Source: a bacterium (lineage in GTDB: Bacteria > UBP15 > UBA6099). From it: a stretch of 29,964 nt of DNA. The stretch's first letter is position 1. The number at the start of each line of letters is the position of its first letter. The notes below the pieces were generated by a model that saw only the letters and a list, made by a program, of their open reading frames with translations, was not told where the DNA came from and did not search any database. This document shows, one piece after another, positions 29,909 to 29,964 of this stretch. The position numbers and the translations under genes were made by a program. Where the stretch lies: contig JAKQPS010000052.1 of the NCBI GenBank assembly GCA_029564595.1, forward strand, positions 1 through 29,964. Reading direction: 5' to 3'.

Positions 29909-29942
29909 TTAAGGGAAAACTTTTGAAAAAGTTTTCCCTTAA
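29909..29942. repeat. 34-bp palindrome, family P, copy 2
   Basis: Identical to the palindrome at 29518-29551 and followed by AAATCCCTTTCAAAAC, also shared with two changes. The pair therefore extends beyond the palindrome. Confidence 0.9.
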
Positions 29943-29964
29943 AATCCCTTTCAAAACTTTTCAT

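Noticed and set aside
1-29964. CRISPR array, tRNA or rRNA genes
   Set aside because: No regularly spaced direct repeats, no cloverleaf with a T-loop GGTTCGA arm outside coding DNA, and no rRNA-like blocks were seen.

Overview
This is a GC-rich bacterial window. Most genes have clear Shine-Dalgarno sites and several start on overlapping stop codons. Intergenic spaces are full of palindromes. The host is motile (three flagellin genes), carries CoA-transferases typical of short-chain acyl-CoA and ketone-body metabolism, and exports lipoproteins and an AlgI/AlgX-type O-acetylation pair. This suggests a free-living, probably diderm, heterotroph. I cannot assign a phylum from the sequence; the mix would fit one of the lineages known mainly from metagenomes.

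Layout. 1-3700: minus-strand CoA-transferase operon (subunits A and B, then an acetyl-CoA hydrolase/transferase fused to a GNAT domain). 3700-6310: a mostly empty stretch with a dispersed repeat, a 35-residue Lys-rich microprotein (MGDKSPK type), a DUF3795-DUF7000 pair and a methyltransferase remnant. 6311-8857: MBOAT plus AlgX-like pair. 9110-11878: htpX, a TPR protein and an internally shortened solute-binding-like lipoprotein. 12045-14000: B12-binding radical SAM protein with an STAS-like tail. 14093-17279: three tandem flagellins, each with its own sigma-28-type promoter, leader hairpin and terminator. 17569-20720: nitrilase-family amidase, small membrane protein, peroxiredoxin-like protein, DEAD-box helicase. 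20992-23575: operon of two Gfo/Idh/MocA-like proteins flanking a 100-residue protein of unknown function. 23619-25707: truncated secreted protein and a PEGA/TolB-like lipoprotein. 26233-26699: YgiT/DUF4258 toxin-antitoxin-like pair. 27326-29451: uvrC and an alkyltransferase gene in one operon. 29452-29964: only palindromes.

The strongest hidden signal is in the flagellin leaders. All three transcripts are predicted to fold a short hairpin whose loop carries ANGGA, followed by an SD that also contains A(N)GGA. This is the two-site architecture of CsrA-repressed flagellin mRNA. The hairpin stems differ between copies while loop and pairing are kept. Second is a roughly 220-bp noncoding repeat with a distinct hairpin at each end, present in at least four copies plus isolated end-hairpins, and in one copy apparently containing a second GC-rich palindromic element. 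Third is a uvrC that ends before the helix-hairpin-helix domain, at the point where the alkyltransferase gene begins.
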